Of a stretch of DNA of 12,997 nt, positions 1-6,781 are shown piece after piece. How positions within the stretch are numbered: position 1 is the stretch's first letter; every line of letters starts with the position of its first letter. Location: the NCBI GenBank assembly GCA_028866155.1, contig JAGWIT010000024.1, positions 1 through 12,997 of the forward strand, written 5' to 3'. The position numbers were made by a program, and so were the translations under genes. The DNA is from Patescibacteria group bacterium. Lineage in GTDB: Bacteria; Patescibacteriota; Minisyncoccia; Phycocordibacterales; SBAW01. The notes beneath the pieces are model-generated. The model did not search any database. It saw only the letters and a list, made by a program, of their open reading frames with translations, and was not told the origin of the DNA.

Positions 1-572
1 CCGGCGATCCTGAGGTTCTTCGAACGGACGATGCCGCCGAGCGATAACACGGCGATATCGGTGGTGCCGCCACCGATGTCAACGAGCATCGAACCCATCG
101 CTTCGCGAATGGGGAGCCTGATGCCCAACGCCGCAAGCATGGGCTCCTCTACTATGTGCACTTCGCGGGCGCCGGCGTTTTGTGCCGCGTCGCGCACCGC
201 GCGTATCTCGACGTTGGTAATGCCGGAGGGCACGCCGATGACCGCGCGCGGCCCCAAAATCTTCCTCGAGTGGCCTTGCGCGCGGTTAAGCAGGTAGGCG
301 AGCATTTCTTCGGTCGCCTCAAAGTCGGACACGACGCCGTCAATGAGCGGGCGCACCGCCGCGAGATGCCCGGGCGTGCGGCCGAGCATTGCTTTGGCTG
401 AGGCACCTACCGCGACGACCTGCCCCGTTTTTTGATTGACCGCGACGACCGACGGCTCGCTCACCACGATGCCCTTGCCGCGCAAATACACGAGCGTGTT
501 GGCCGTGCCTAAATCTATCCCGACATCGTTTGATATGAGCGGGAGGAAACGATTTTTCAAATTTTCAAACAT
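1..572 (-). CDS. mreB: MreB-family rod-shape actin, N-terminal part (mreB-1; gene runs off the window)
   Basis: MreB is a bacterial actin that forms filaments under the inner membrane and guides lateral wall synthesis. The 190 visible residues hold the phosphate-1 loop (DVGIDLGTANTLVY, about residues 16-29), the GRTPGHL segment, VPSGIT, the conserved EEP motif and the phosphate-2 loop (DIGGGTTDIAVLSLGGI), in family order. The C-terminal part lies beyond base 1. The ATG at 572 puts the first motif at the usual distance from the N terminus; I see no Shine-Dalgarno site. It starts 8 nt after the proS stop, so the two are probably co-transcribed. This is one of two mreB paralogs here; the other is at 7890-8903. 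The DnaK/actin fold is shared with chaperones, but these motifs are those of MreB. Confidence 0.93.
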   Translation of the reverse strand, partial: MFENLKNRFLPLISNDVGIDLGTANTLVYLRGKGIVVSEPSVVAVNQKTGQVVAVGASAKAMLGRTPGHLAAVRPLIDGVVSDFEATEEMLAYLLNRAQGHSRKILGPRAVIGVPSGITNVEIRAVRDAAQNAGAREVHIVEEPMLAALGIRLPIREAMGSMLVDIGGGTTDIAVLSLGGIVRSKNLRIA

Positions 573-580
573 AGAAGATT

Positions 581-1840
581 TCAAACATGGGAAGTAAGAT
601 GTCCAATCAGCTCCGATAAACTTTTGTACTCCACGCGGCCGGTCATGCGCAGGGTGCATTCGAACTTTCCTGCGGCGAGCGTCTTCTCTGACACCACAAT
701 ACGAAGCGGGATACCGAGCAAATCGCTGTCGGCGAATTTTTCTCCCGCGCGGGCATCACGGTCGTCCCACAGCACCTCAACGCCCGCCTCGTTGAGCTCG
801 CGATACAATTCTTTTGCTTCGTTTTTCACTTCATCGTTGTCGCTGGCTATCTCAATCAAGTGAACTCGAAAGGGCGCAACCTCCTCGGGCCAGACAATCC
901 CCTTTTCATCCGCAAAGACCTCGACTAGGGTGCCCATGAGCCTTGTCACGCCGATGCCATAGGAGCCGAGGATGACCGGCTTTTGCTCGCCCGATTCATC
1001 TTTATAATACAGGCCGAGCTGTTTTGATTTAACGTCGCCGAAACTGAAAATATTGCCTACCTCGATAGCCTTGGCTTCTTCAAGTTCCTCGCGCTTAACG
1101 CCGAGCTGGTTCATAACTTCAGGCGAGAGCACCTCTTGATTGATGGCTATCTTTTTTGCACGGTCAACATACACGGTGTCCTCTCCGGCGTCGGACAGCG
1201 TTTGGAACTCGTGGCTAAACTGGGTAAAGGCGCCGCCCGAAGCGAACGTTAAAAATGTTTTGGCGCCCAAACCCACGCGCTCGAATACGCGCGTGTAGGC
1301 GTCCACCGCTTCATTATAAAACTTTTTATGAGCGGCTTCGTCGATGCAGTAGGAGTACATGTCCTTCATTACAAATTCCCGCCCGCGCATGATACCGCTC
1401 TTGGCGCGCAATTCGTTGCGCAACTTTGTTTGAAACTGATATACATAGGCGGGCAAGTCGCGGTAGCTCGCGATAAAGTTCTTCATCATTTCAGTGATGG
1501 GTTCCTCATGAGACCAGCCGAAGCCAACCTCTCCGCCGCTCTTGAGCGTTGACTTAAACCAGACATCCACCTTTTCGTCGCTCCAGCGGTCGGTTATCTC
1601 CCACAGATCCTTGCGCTGAAGCGCCGTCATGATGATCTCTTGGCCGCCTATCTTGTCCATTTCTTCGCGAACGATTTTTTTTATTTTTTCAACGACGCGC
1701 AAACCTAAAGGCAAGTATGCATACACCCCTGCCATCTCTTTGTGGATGTACCCCGCGCGAATTAAAAGTTGTGCGTTCTTGGCGACCTCGTCTTTTGGGG
1801 CCTCCCGACGCGTTTTGGTAAAGAGTTGTGATTGGCGCAT
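581..1840 (-). CDS. proS: Prolyl-tRNA synthetase, short form lacking the INS editing domain
   Basis: Charges tRNA-Pro with proline in the cytoplasm. The 419-residue product has the bacterial-type start MRQSQLF, class II motif 2 (about 136-156, with RNELRAKSGIMRGREF), motif 3 (GSYGIGVTRLMG, 292-303) and a C-terminal anticodon-binding domain (about 324-419). Typical bacterial ProRS is around 570 residues because an editing domain (INS) lies between motifs 2 and 3; here that stretch is too short to hold it, as in some alphaproteobacterial enzymes. Mischarged Ala-tRNA-Pro would then need a separate trans-editing protein, which is not in this window. The start at 1840 is preferred over the in-frame ATG at 1849 because it matches the family N terminus and because the 1849 ATG overlaps the predicted -10 box. 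mreB-1 follows 8 nt downstream. Confidence 0.96.
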   Translation of the reverse strand: MRQSQLFTKTRREAPKDEVAKNAQLLIRAGYIHKEMAGVYAYLPLGLRVVEKIKKIVREEMDKIGGQEIIMTALQRKDLWEITDRWSDEKVDVWFKSTLKSGGEVGFGWSHEEPITEMMKNFIASYRDLPAYVYQFQTKLRNELRAKSGIMRGREFVMKDMYSYCIDEAAHKKFYNEAVDAYTRVFERVGLGAKTFLTFASGGAFTQFSHEFQTLSDAGEDTVYVDRAKKIAINQEVLSPEVMNQLGVKREELEEAKAIEVGNIFSFGDVKSKQLGLYYKDESGEQKPVILGSYGIGVTRLMGTLVEVFADEKGIVWPEEVAPFRVHLIEIASDNDEVKNEAKELYRELNEAGVEVLWDDRDARAGEKFADSDLLGIPLRIVVSEKTLAAGKFECTLRMTGRVEYKSLSELIGHLTSHV

Positions 1841-1847
1841 GCAAGCC

Positions 1848-1876
1848 ATTGTAGAGCCAAAAGGGCTTGGTGTAAA
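1848..1876 (-). promoter_or_regulatory. proS promoter, predicted to give a leaderless mRNA
   Basis: On the minus strand TTTACA (1876-1871) is followed after exactly 17 nt by TACAAT (1853-1848), each a 5/6 match to the sigma-70-type consensus. Only 7 nt separate the -10 box from the ATG at 1840, so transcription should start at or next to the start codon. This is inferred from spacing, not measured. Confidence 0.6.
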
Positions 1877-1904
1877 AGACTATATTTTCGCCTTGACCAA
1901 TTGC

Positions 1905-1933
1905 TTGACTTTTAGTGTAATGTATGATATGCT
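1905..1933 (+). promoter_or_regulatory. Promoter of the isolated gene at 2013
   Basis: TTGACT (1905-1910), a 17-nt spacer and an extended -10 element TGATATGCT (1925-1933). The predicted start near 1940 gives a leader of about 70 nt before the ATG at 2013, unlike the near-leaderless starts elsewhere in the window. With the proS promoter it fills the 172-bp divergent spacer 1841-2012. Confidence 0.5.
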
Positions 1934-2000
1934 TAAAAACAGATATCTTCGTCAATAGTTAAAACCGCCCGCAAGGGTATCTGCAACATCTTTCCTATGA

Positions 2001-2006
2001 AAGGGG
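2001..2006 (+). promoter_or_regulatory. Shine-Dalgarno site deciding the start at 2013
   Basis: AAGGGG lies 6 nt before the ATG at 2013. A GTG immediately upstream (2010) is in frame, but it would leave the site only 3 nt away, so the ATG is preferred. It is one of the few clear ribosome binding sites in the window. Confidence 0.6.
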
Positions 2007-2012
2007 AAAGTG

Positions 2013-2612
2013 ATGAACGCAACTGCCCAGGCTCAAGCTACGCCGCTGATCGGCCAAGTCTCACTGAAGGAGCAGAAATCTATCCTCGTGAAGTTCTTCT
2101 TCACCAACGAGAAGCACGTTCCGCGTGGCGTCCCCAACAAGGACCGTGCGGTCATGTACCTCGTCGACTACAATCACGCACAAAAGGCCAAGTCCCAAGG
2201 ACAGGACGAGCTCGCAAAGCTCGGCCGGCATCGCGAAGGTCGCGTGGACACCGGCGAACCGGTCATCAAGGACCTCCCCGGCGTGCAGGCGGCTCTTCTC
2301 AAAGATCGTCTGACCAAGGCTGGCTTTGCCCTCAAGAACCTTCATTGGTTCAAGCAGGTAAAGGAGGGGCGTACGCCTAAGTTTGTCGTCGTGTGCGAGT
2401 TCGCCCGCGGCACGCAAGCGACAGAGCTGCCGGCGGATGTGGTGGAAGCGCTCGACTTCCTTTCCTATGCGGCGCGATGGTACTGCCACGTGTGGGACAA
2501 TCGGACGGTTGGGAATCCACTCACCATCAACTTCGTGGGGCGGCAACCCGATGCGAAGGTGCAATACTATCTCTCCGTCGTCGACGAAACATTGCTGGCC
2601 ATACCAGCCTGA
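2013..2612 (+). CDS. Protein of unknown function, isolated transcription unit
   Basis: I do not recognise this 199-residue protein and assign no function. It appears soluble: no signal peptide or membrane segment. The first 10 or so residues are Ala/Thr/Gln-rich; then comes a mixed basic/hydrophobic body (KSILVKFFF, DRAVMYLVDYN), a linker rich in Lys/Gln/Gly, and a C-terminal half rich in aromatics (WYCHVWDN, KVQYYLSVVDE). Coding is supported by a continuous frame, strong C-ending codon preference (AAC, AAG, GAC, GTC, CTC) and complete flanking signals: extended -10 promoter, Shine-Dalgarno site and a strong terminator 28 nt after the stop. It stands alone between minus-strand operons. The codon choice differs from its neighbours, which fits high expression or a separate origin. 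It may be a lineage-restricted CPR family. Confidence 0.85.
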   Translation: MNATAQAQATPLIGQVSLKEQKSILVKFFFTNEKHVPRGVPNKDRAVMYLVDYNHAQKAKSQGQDELAKLGRHREGRVDTGEPVIKDLPGVQAALLKDRLTKAGFALKNLHWFKQVKEGRTPKFVVVCEFARGTQATELPADVVEALDFLSYAARWYCHVWDNRTVGNPLTINFVGRQPDAKVQYYLSVVDETLLAIPA

Positions 2613-2640
2613 CGAAGAAAAGAACCTTATGTGACTTCAC

Positions 2641-2670
2641 AGCCCCGACTACGGTCGGGGCTACTTTTTT
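2641..2670 (+). terminator. Intrinsic terminator of the 2013-2612 gene
   Basis: A perfect 9-bp stem (AGCCCCGAC, 2641-2649, with GTCGGGGCT, 2654-2662) around a TACG loop is followed by AC and a run of six T (2665-2670). The T run is only on the plus-strand side, so it acts rightward. The last T bases overlap the end of the converging truD gene. Confidence 0.9.
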
Positions 2671-4093
2671 ATGCTTCGGGTGAAAACGTTTCTAAAATAT
2701 GCTCCTCCTTGGCTCGCATGACATCTGCAAATTGCTCACGAACCTCTGTCAACGAAGGCTCACCAAGCAATGCTTTAGTGTCGACTTGTGCTTTTGAGAA
2801 GCTTTCGGGGACTACCCCGACCACTAGATTAAAAAGGTGCGACAGAAAGGTGGTCGCATACTGCCCCTTGCCTAGGTCAAACTCAAGCGCAACACCCTCC
2901 GGTGTGAGTTCTGCCTTATGAATGTCGGCGCGCTCTTTGGTAGACGCTTCGCGATGTTTAAGTAAAACCTGTGGAAAGGGGCGTAAATTGACAAATGGCG
3001 GTGGATAAAGTTGTAACCCCTCAAGCATGTCACGATACGGAGCATATGCTTCTTTGTCACGACTAAGAAAAAGCGGGATGCGCTCGGGCGGTTCCTCGTC
3101 GCGCATGAGACAATTGGATATATATTGATTAAATAAAATAGAAGAGAGGGCATACATCCACAAGGTAATCTGCTCAGGGATAGCTTGTAACGCGCCCACA
3201 TAGTCTCCTGGGTGTTGGGAGAGATATGATGCTAAGCGATGTTCGTGGCGAAACATGAGCGGCAACGGCTCGATAAGATGCAGAATCTCGTCGAAATGGC
3301 CGAACTCTTTCCCCATTTGACGCCGAATATCTTTGAAGAAAGGCAGTTCGCGTTCGCCTTCAAATGCAAAAATATCTCGCACGGCTTCTTCATACTTACC
3401 CATGAGGATAAGCCGCGCCCAATAAAAGTTCCTAAGCCGAGGCGTGCCGAAACGTTGCAAGTAGTAAAAATTATAGAATCCGAACTGCTGTACTGCTTTT
3501 AATTTCTGTAAAAATTGTTCTGCTTTTTGCTCTTCAACAAATTCAGGCTCGATGCGCACAAAAATAGTGAAGCGATTCCCCGTGAGACTCCCCTTTTCAA
3601 CTACGCCCGAACCGGTCCTCACGTCACGCAGAAAAAAGTGTGGGGAGTGCAGGCTCTCGGTCGCCGAAAGCGTTGTGCGGCGGAGCGATATCTCCTGGCT
3701 GGTGAGCGCGTCTTTATCTTTGATCCCTGCATAGGAGACATCTTCAACACGAATGCCGAGCTTTTTTGAAATATCTTCGACCGCTTCTATTGTCGAGACG
3801 CCGCATTTAATCAATGTCGCGTATATCGTCTGACCTTCGACACCTAGCAAAGGCGCCGCGCCGGTGACGCTGGAGACTCCCCTCTTGCCACGTTCTTCAA
3901 CAATAAAATCATCGAACCATAATTTTAAGAGACCCTTGCCACACGTCTCTTTGCCGGGTATAAAGATACCAAACTCACCTAATGTTTCGGCATCCTCGAC
4001 GAACGTTTTTTGCGCGAATAGTTCAGGACGTTGCTTCTGCTGGGTGGCTAGATAGCGAAATTCTTCCCGTTTTGTCTCAAAACGTTCTTCCAT
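2669..4093 (-). CDS. truD: tRNA pseudouridine synthase D (TruD), long form
   Basis: TruD-family enzymes isomerise a uridine in tRNA (U13 in E. coli) to pseudouridine. The 474-residue product has the family core: GLLKLWFDDFIVEE (54-67), the catalytic signature YAGIKDKDALT (121-131, with Asp126 as the expected nucleophile), GNRFTIFVR (172-180) and NFYYLQRFG (208-216). It is longer than E. coli TruD (about 350 residues), with roughly 50 extra N-terminal residues and a longer C-terminal half. The ATG at 4093 lies 4 nt after the rseP stop, so it is the last gene of frr-rseP-truD; no Shine-Dalgarno site is seen. Base composition is clearly lower in G+C than its neighbours (35% in 3121-3180 against 65% in 4501-4560), which suggests transfer or relaxed selection. 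The family call is secure; the exact target uridine is inferred. Confidence 0.93.
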   Translation of the reverse strand: MEERFETKREEFRYLATQQKQRPELFAQKTFVEDAETLGEFGIFIPGKETCGKGLLKLWFDDFIVEERGKRGVSSVTGAAPLLGVEGQTIYATLIKCGVSTIEAVEDISKKLGIRVEDVSYAGIKDKDALTSQEISLRRTTLSATESLHSPHFFLRDVRTGSGVVEKGSLTGNRFTIFVRIEPEFVEEQKAEQFLQKLKAVQQFGFYNFYYLQRFGTPRLRNFYWARLILMGKYEEAVRDIFAFEGERELPFFKDIRRQMGKEFGHFDEILHLIEPLPLMFRHEHRLASYLSQHPGDYVGALQAIPEQITLWMYALSSILFNQYISNCLMRDEEPPERIPLFLSRDKEAYAPYRDMLEGLQLYPPPFVNLRPFPQVLLKHREASTKERADIHKAELTPEGVALEFDLGKGQYATTFLSHLFNLVVGVVPESFSKAQVDTKALLGEPSLTEVREQFADVMRAKEEHILETFSPEA

Positions 4094-4097
4094 AATT

Positions 4098-5189
4098 TTA
4101 CGACGGATGCGTTAAGCGCGCGATGTCGTGATAGGACACTACCAGCATCAGTAATATAAGGAATGCGAAACCGGCCAGGGTGAGGCCGTTTACTATTTTG
4201 GGAGAGATGGGGCGGCGGATTATGCCCTCAATAGCGGTGATAAAGAGCCTCCCGCCGTCGAGGCCAGGGATAGGGATGATATTAATGAGCGCAAGGTTTA
4301 CTGAGATGAGCGCCGTTAAAACCGCGCCTTCGGCAAAGCCCGCTTTGAGCGCTGCGGCGCCGAACGCGGTGATGCCGATGGGGCCCGACACTTGGGAGAA
4401 GTTCGCCGTACCGGTGACTAGTTGTTTAAAAAAGGTTGCGAGCCCGACGGCGGTCGATTGTGTGATGTCCCATCCGAGCACGGCGCCCTGGAGCACCGCG
4501 AGCTGGGGCGGCAATCGCAACGTGCCCACGTCATCGAGCTCGATACCGACCGCTTTGCGGCCCGCGACGACGCCTTCGGCCGGTTTGGCAAGAAATGTTT
4601 TTTCACTCCCGTCGCGCAAAACGGTGAGCACGACGCTCTCGTCAGCATGCGCCGCGATAAATTGTTGGACATCGTTTGCGGTGGCGTTTGACGCTTCAAC
4701 GACCGTCGCGGTCTGTACTGTTTCTATCGTGTCGCCCGCAAGGAGCCCGGCTTTGTCGGCCGGCGAGCCCGGCAACACATCGACAACAGTCGCCTGTGCA
4801 TCCGTTACCGTGCCGAATCCTTGATGATCAACCGGGGTCGGGAGACCAACCATGTAGCCGGCCGAAAGCACGAGCCATGCGAACAGCAAGTTAAATACGA
4901 TACCCGCGACGAGCACGGTCGCCTGTACCCAGCGATTTTTATGTGCAAAACTTCGCGGGTCATCAAGTCCCTCTCCGGCGTTCTCGCCGAATATTTTGAC
5001 GAACCCGCCGAATGGCAGCCAGTTGATAGAGTATTCGGTTTCGCCTTTTTTTATTGCCGCGATGCGCGGAGGGAAAAATATCCCGAACTCGTCAACGCGG
5101 ATGCCAAACGCCTTTGCGGCGATGAAGTGCCCGAACTCGTGCACGAGTATGAGCACTACAAGGATGAGAATAAAATAAACGATGGTCAT
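4098..5189 (-). CDS. rseP: RseP-like site-2 (M50) intramembrane zinc metalloprotease
   Basis: A membrane protease that cuts transmembrane segments, in E. coli the anti-sigma factor RseA and remnant signal peptides. The 363 residues show a first membrane helix (about 1-22) carrying the zinc site HEFGH (17-21), a second helix (about 88-115), one PDZ domain (about 124-203), the second active-site motif in NIIPIPGLDGG (303-313, Asp311 as third zinc ligand), and a last helix (about 334-353). E. coli RseP has about 450 residues and two PDZ domains; single-PDZ forms are common. It starts 4 nt after the frr stop and ends 4 nt before truD. In many bacteria uppS, cdsA and dxr lie between frr and rseP; here they are absent. 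No anti-sigma factor is encoded nearby, so the substrate is unknown. Confidence 0.94.
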   Translation of the reverse strand: MTIVYFILILVVLILVHEFGHFIAAKAFGIRVDEFGIFFPPRIAAIKKGETEYSINWLPFGGFVKIFGENAGEGLDDPRSFAHKNRWVQATVLVAGIVFNLLFAWLVLSAGYMVGLPTPVDHQGFGTVTDAQATVVDVLPGSPADKAGLLAGDTIETVQTATVVEASNATANDVQQFIAAHADESVVLTVLRDGSEKTFLAKPAEGVVAGRKAVGIELDDVGTLRLPPQLAVLQGAVLGWDITQSTAVGLATFFKQLVTGTANFSQVSGPIGITAFGAAALKAGFAEGAVLTALISVNLALINIIPIPGLDGGRLFITAIEGIIRRPISPKIVNGLTLAGFAFLILLMLVVSYHDIARLTHPS

Positions 5190-5193
5190 TGTA

Positions 5194-5745
5194 CTAGCCG
5201 GCTATCTCCTTTTCTTTCCTTGCCAACGCGTCGTCAAAGCTCTTGTTGGCTGCGTCGACGCGCTTTTGCATCTCGTCTTTGGCGCGAAACTTGTCATCCT
5301 CGGGCATCTTGCCGTCCTTCTCCTGCTTTTGGATGTCCGACCATACCTCGTCGCGCGCGACACGCAGATGGGTGCGCATTTCCTCTATTTTTTCTTTCGC
5401 CAGTTTGAGCAATTGCACCCTGCGGTCGGCCGTGAGCTCGGGGAAGAAAACGCGCACACCGCGCTCGTCCATCCCCACCGAAAGGCCCAAGTTGGCGAGC
5501 GTGATGGCCTTTTCTATCTCTTTGGCATTGGCCATGTCCCACGGCGCCACGCGCAGGGTGCGCGCATCCTCGGTCGAAATGTTGGCCACCTGGCTCAGCG
5601 GCATGCGCGTGCCGTAGCTCTCGACCGCGATGCCGTCGAGTATCGCGGGCGTTGCCCTCCCCGTGCGGACTCCCGAGAGTTCTTTTGCGGCCCGCTCCTC
5701 AATCTCTTTAATCTTTTTATCGAACGGCTTAAAATCGTAACTCAT
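5194..5745 (-). CDS. frr: Ribosome recycling factor (RRF)
   Basis: RRF splits post-termination ribosomes together with EF-G. The 183-residue length matches the family (about 185). The N-terminal helix is followed by the diagnostic ELSGVRTGRATPAILDGI (22-39), the domain II segment (YGTRMPLSQVANISTEDARTL), ERGVRVFFPELTADRR, and the long C-terminal helices of the three-helix bundle (KLAKEKIEEMRTHLRVARDE onward). It is the first gene of frr-rseP-truD. A -10 box TACAAT lies 6 nt before the ATG, implying a leaderless transcript. Upstream on the same strand lies a candidate structured RNA, which could instead be a long frr leader. Confidence 0.97.
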   Translation of the reverse strand: MSYDFKPFDKKIKEIEERAAKELSGVRTGRATPAILDGIAVESYGTRMPLSQVANISTEDARTLRVAPWDMANAKEIEKAITLANLGLSVGMDERGVRVFFPELTADRRVQLLKLAKEKIEEMRTHLRVARDEVWSDIQKQEKDGKMPEDDKFRAKDEMQKRVDAANKSFDDALARKEKEIAG

Positions 5746-5751
5746 CAGCCT

Positions 5752-5757
5752 ATTGTA
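5752..5757 (-). promoter_or_regulatory. -10 box of frr, 6 nt before the start codon
   Basis: TACAAT (5/6 to TATAAT) with exactly 6 nt (AGGCTG) before the ATG at 5745. Transcription would begin at the A of the ATG. I see no good -35 match at 16-18 nt spacing, so this rests on the -10 box and its position. Confidence 0.4.
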
Positions 5758-5778
5758 GCAAACTTATACAAATAGTAA

Positions 5779-5798
5779 GCTCCCGAAAGTTCGGGAGC
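5779..5798 (-). terminator. Hairpin downstream of the candidate RNA; possible weak terminator or attenuator
   Basis: An 8-bp perfect stem (GCTCCCGA with TCGGGAGC) around a 4-nt loop. On the minus strand it is followed by TTACTATTTGTAT, a broken T-rich tract; on the plus strand no T run follows. It sits 6 nt after the 3' end of the RNA's closing stem and 34 nt before frr, so it could end the RNA or attenuate read-through into frr. Confidence 0.4.
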
Positions 5799-5804
5799 GG
5801 TGAA

Positions 5805-5989
5805 GCGGAGAGCACAAGGAATTGGAGGCCCTTACGTAAGGGTATCGCACGTGAGCGGGTGTTGCGACGAGCGCATAATCTCAAAGTGCAGCGACTAGCA
5901 CCGCCGATACTCCCGAGGGAGCCAATTGAGATCCCGTACCTGCGAACTGGGCCCAGATGTCCGGCCCCATGCACCCTTGCACTCTCCGC
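5805..5989 (-). ncRNA. Candidate structured RNA, about 185 nt, 6S-like architecture
   Basis: This stretch has no supported protein gene. On the minus strand its ends pair over 15 consecutive bp: GCGGAGAGTGCAAGG (5989-5975) with CCTTGTGCTCTCCGC (5819-5805). Two pairs are G-U on the minus strand and would be C/A mismatches on the plus strand, which fixes the direction. Inside, TGGGGCC can pair with GGCCTCCA (one bulge), GATCTCAA with TTGAGATT (8 pairs including one G-U), and the 3' arm carries a hairpin CCCTT-ACGT-AAGGG. The result is a long rod with a large central bubble and a distal hairpin region, about the size and shape of 6S RNA (184 nt in E. coli). A promoter predicts transcription start at 5988-5989, the first base of the stem. 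I could not find the SRP tetraloop region, the tmRNA tRNA-like end or the RNase P P4 motif. The 6S identity is inference; a structured leader of frr is the main alternative. Confidence 0.55.
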
Positions 5990-5994
5990 AAAAG

Positions 5995-6023
5995 ATGTTA
6001 CCTCCGTGACAACAAGCGGTCAA
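5995..6023 (-). promoter_or_regulatory. Promoter of the candidate structured RNA
   Basis: TTGACC (6023-6018, 5/6) is followed after exactly 17 nt by TAACAT (6000-5995, 4/6). The expected start, 6-7 nt downstream, falls at 5989-5988, which is the first base pair of the 15-bp closing stem. The -35 box overlaps the nth stop codon (6022-6020). Confidence 0.5.
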
Positions 6024-6709
6024 GCCACTTTGTACACTCGAAAACGTTTCGCTGCTTTTGGATAGATTTTGACAAGCGGGTCTTTGGTTGTGTCGTAGAT
6101 GCGCGCGGGGGCCAAGTAGCGGCCATAGTGGATAACGCGATGGGTAAAATGCGGCCACTCTTTTTTTGGCAATAACAGCATAAGATCTTTTTCAATCCTG
6201 ACCGGGTCTGTATAGTCGCTGAGGTCAAAGCGCTGGACGAAGCGGATGACATGCGTGTCGACCGTGATGCCGGCGACGATGCCATATGCCTCGCTTAAGA
6301 CCACGGTGGCGGTTTTGCGCGCGACGCCGGGCAGAAGGAGCAGATCGTCGATACGCTTGGGCACTTTGCCGGCGAACTTTTCTTGTATTATTTTTACGGC
6401 GGCGAGGATATTCTTTGTCTTATTTTTATAAAATCCGGATGATCGTATCATTTGTTCGAATTCGCGCACGCCTCTTTGTGTCTTCCCCGCGCGCACGTAG
6501 TCGTCGAGCGTTTTATATTTTTTAAAAAGCTTAGCGGTTATCTTGTTGACCATCTTGTCGGTGCACTGCGCGGACAATTGCACGGCGACCAAGAGCTGCA
6601 GCGGGGTACCATACTTAAGCTCGATTCTCGCCTGCGGGAACAATTTTTTAAGCGCTCTGTCGAGCTTGAGGATCCGCGCTCTGCGCTCTCTGAGCTTCTG
6701 GGGAGTCAT
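6020..6709 (-). CDS. nth: Endonuclease III-like DNA glycosylase lacking the iron-sulfur cysteines
   Basis: Endonuclease III removes oxidised pyrimidines from DNA and nicks the abasic site (base excision repair). The 229-residue product has the HhH-GPD core: LLVAVQLSAQCTDK (39-52), the helix-hairpin-helix LPGVARKTATVVL (126-138, with Lys132 as catalytic lysine) and the GITVDTHVIRF segment (148-157, Asp151 as the conserved Asp). In E. coli Nth the C terminus carries four cysteines for a [4Fe-4S] cluster just after the HGRY segment; here HYGRYLAPARIYD has none, and the only Cys in the protein is Cys49. The family includes cluster-free members, so activity is plausible. The ATG at 6709 is chosen over an upstream in-frame ATG (6763), which would put the coding region through a terminator hairpin and its own -10 box. 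Confidence 0.92.
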   Translation of the reverse strand: MTPQKLRERRARILKLDRALKKLFPQARIELKYGTPLQLLVAVQLSAQCTDKMVNKITAKLFKKYKTLDDYVRAGKTQRGVREFEQMIRSSGFYKNKTKNILAAVKIIQEKFAGKVPKRIDDLLLLPGVARKTATVVLSEAYGIVAGITVDTHVIRFVQRFDLSDYTDPVRIEKDLMLLLPKKEWPHFTHRVIHYGRYLAPARIYDTTKDPLVKIYPKAAKRFRVYKVA

Positions 6710-6717
6710 CGCGCCGT

Positions 6718-6726
6718 ATAATACCA
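6718..6726 (-). promoter_or_regulatory. Extended -10 box of nth
   Basis: TGGTATTAT (TGn plus a 5/6 -10 hexamer at 6723-6718) lies 8 nt before the ATG at 6709, so the mRNA would be leaderless or nearly so. It comes right after the terminator of the upstream gene, as expected for a separate transcription unit. Confidence 0.45.
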
Positions 6727-6729
6727 GAC

Positions 6730-6762
6730 AAAAATGCGGCTGCCCGTTTGCGGGCGGCCGCA
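6730..6762 (-). terminator. Intrinsic terminator after the RlpA-like gene
   Basis: On the minus strand TGCGGC/GCCGCA (6 bp), one C/A mismatch and GCCCG/CGGGC (5 bp) close a 4-nt loop and are followed by TTTTT (6734-6730). It begins 19 nt after the stop codon of the 6782-7150 gene. Confidence 0.85.
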
Positions 6763-6781
6763 CACTTTGCGTAGCATGCCT

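Noticed and set aside
4180..4824. 214-codon plus-strand open frame
   Set aside because: It is antisense to rseP, with low-complexity Ser/Pro/Ala composition typical of a shadow frame.
5805..5989. SRP RNA, tmRNA or RNase P RNA as the identity of the structured RNA
   Set aside because: I found no GGAAG-type SRP loop region, no tRNA-like 3' end with GGTTCGA, and no GAGGAAAGTCC-type P4 motif; the length also fits these poorly.
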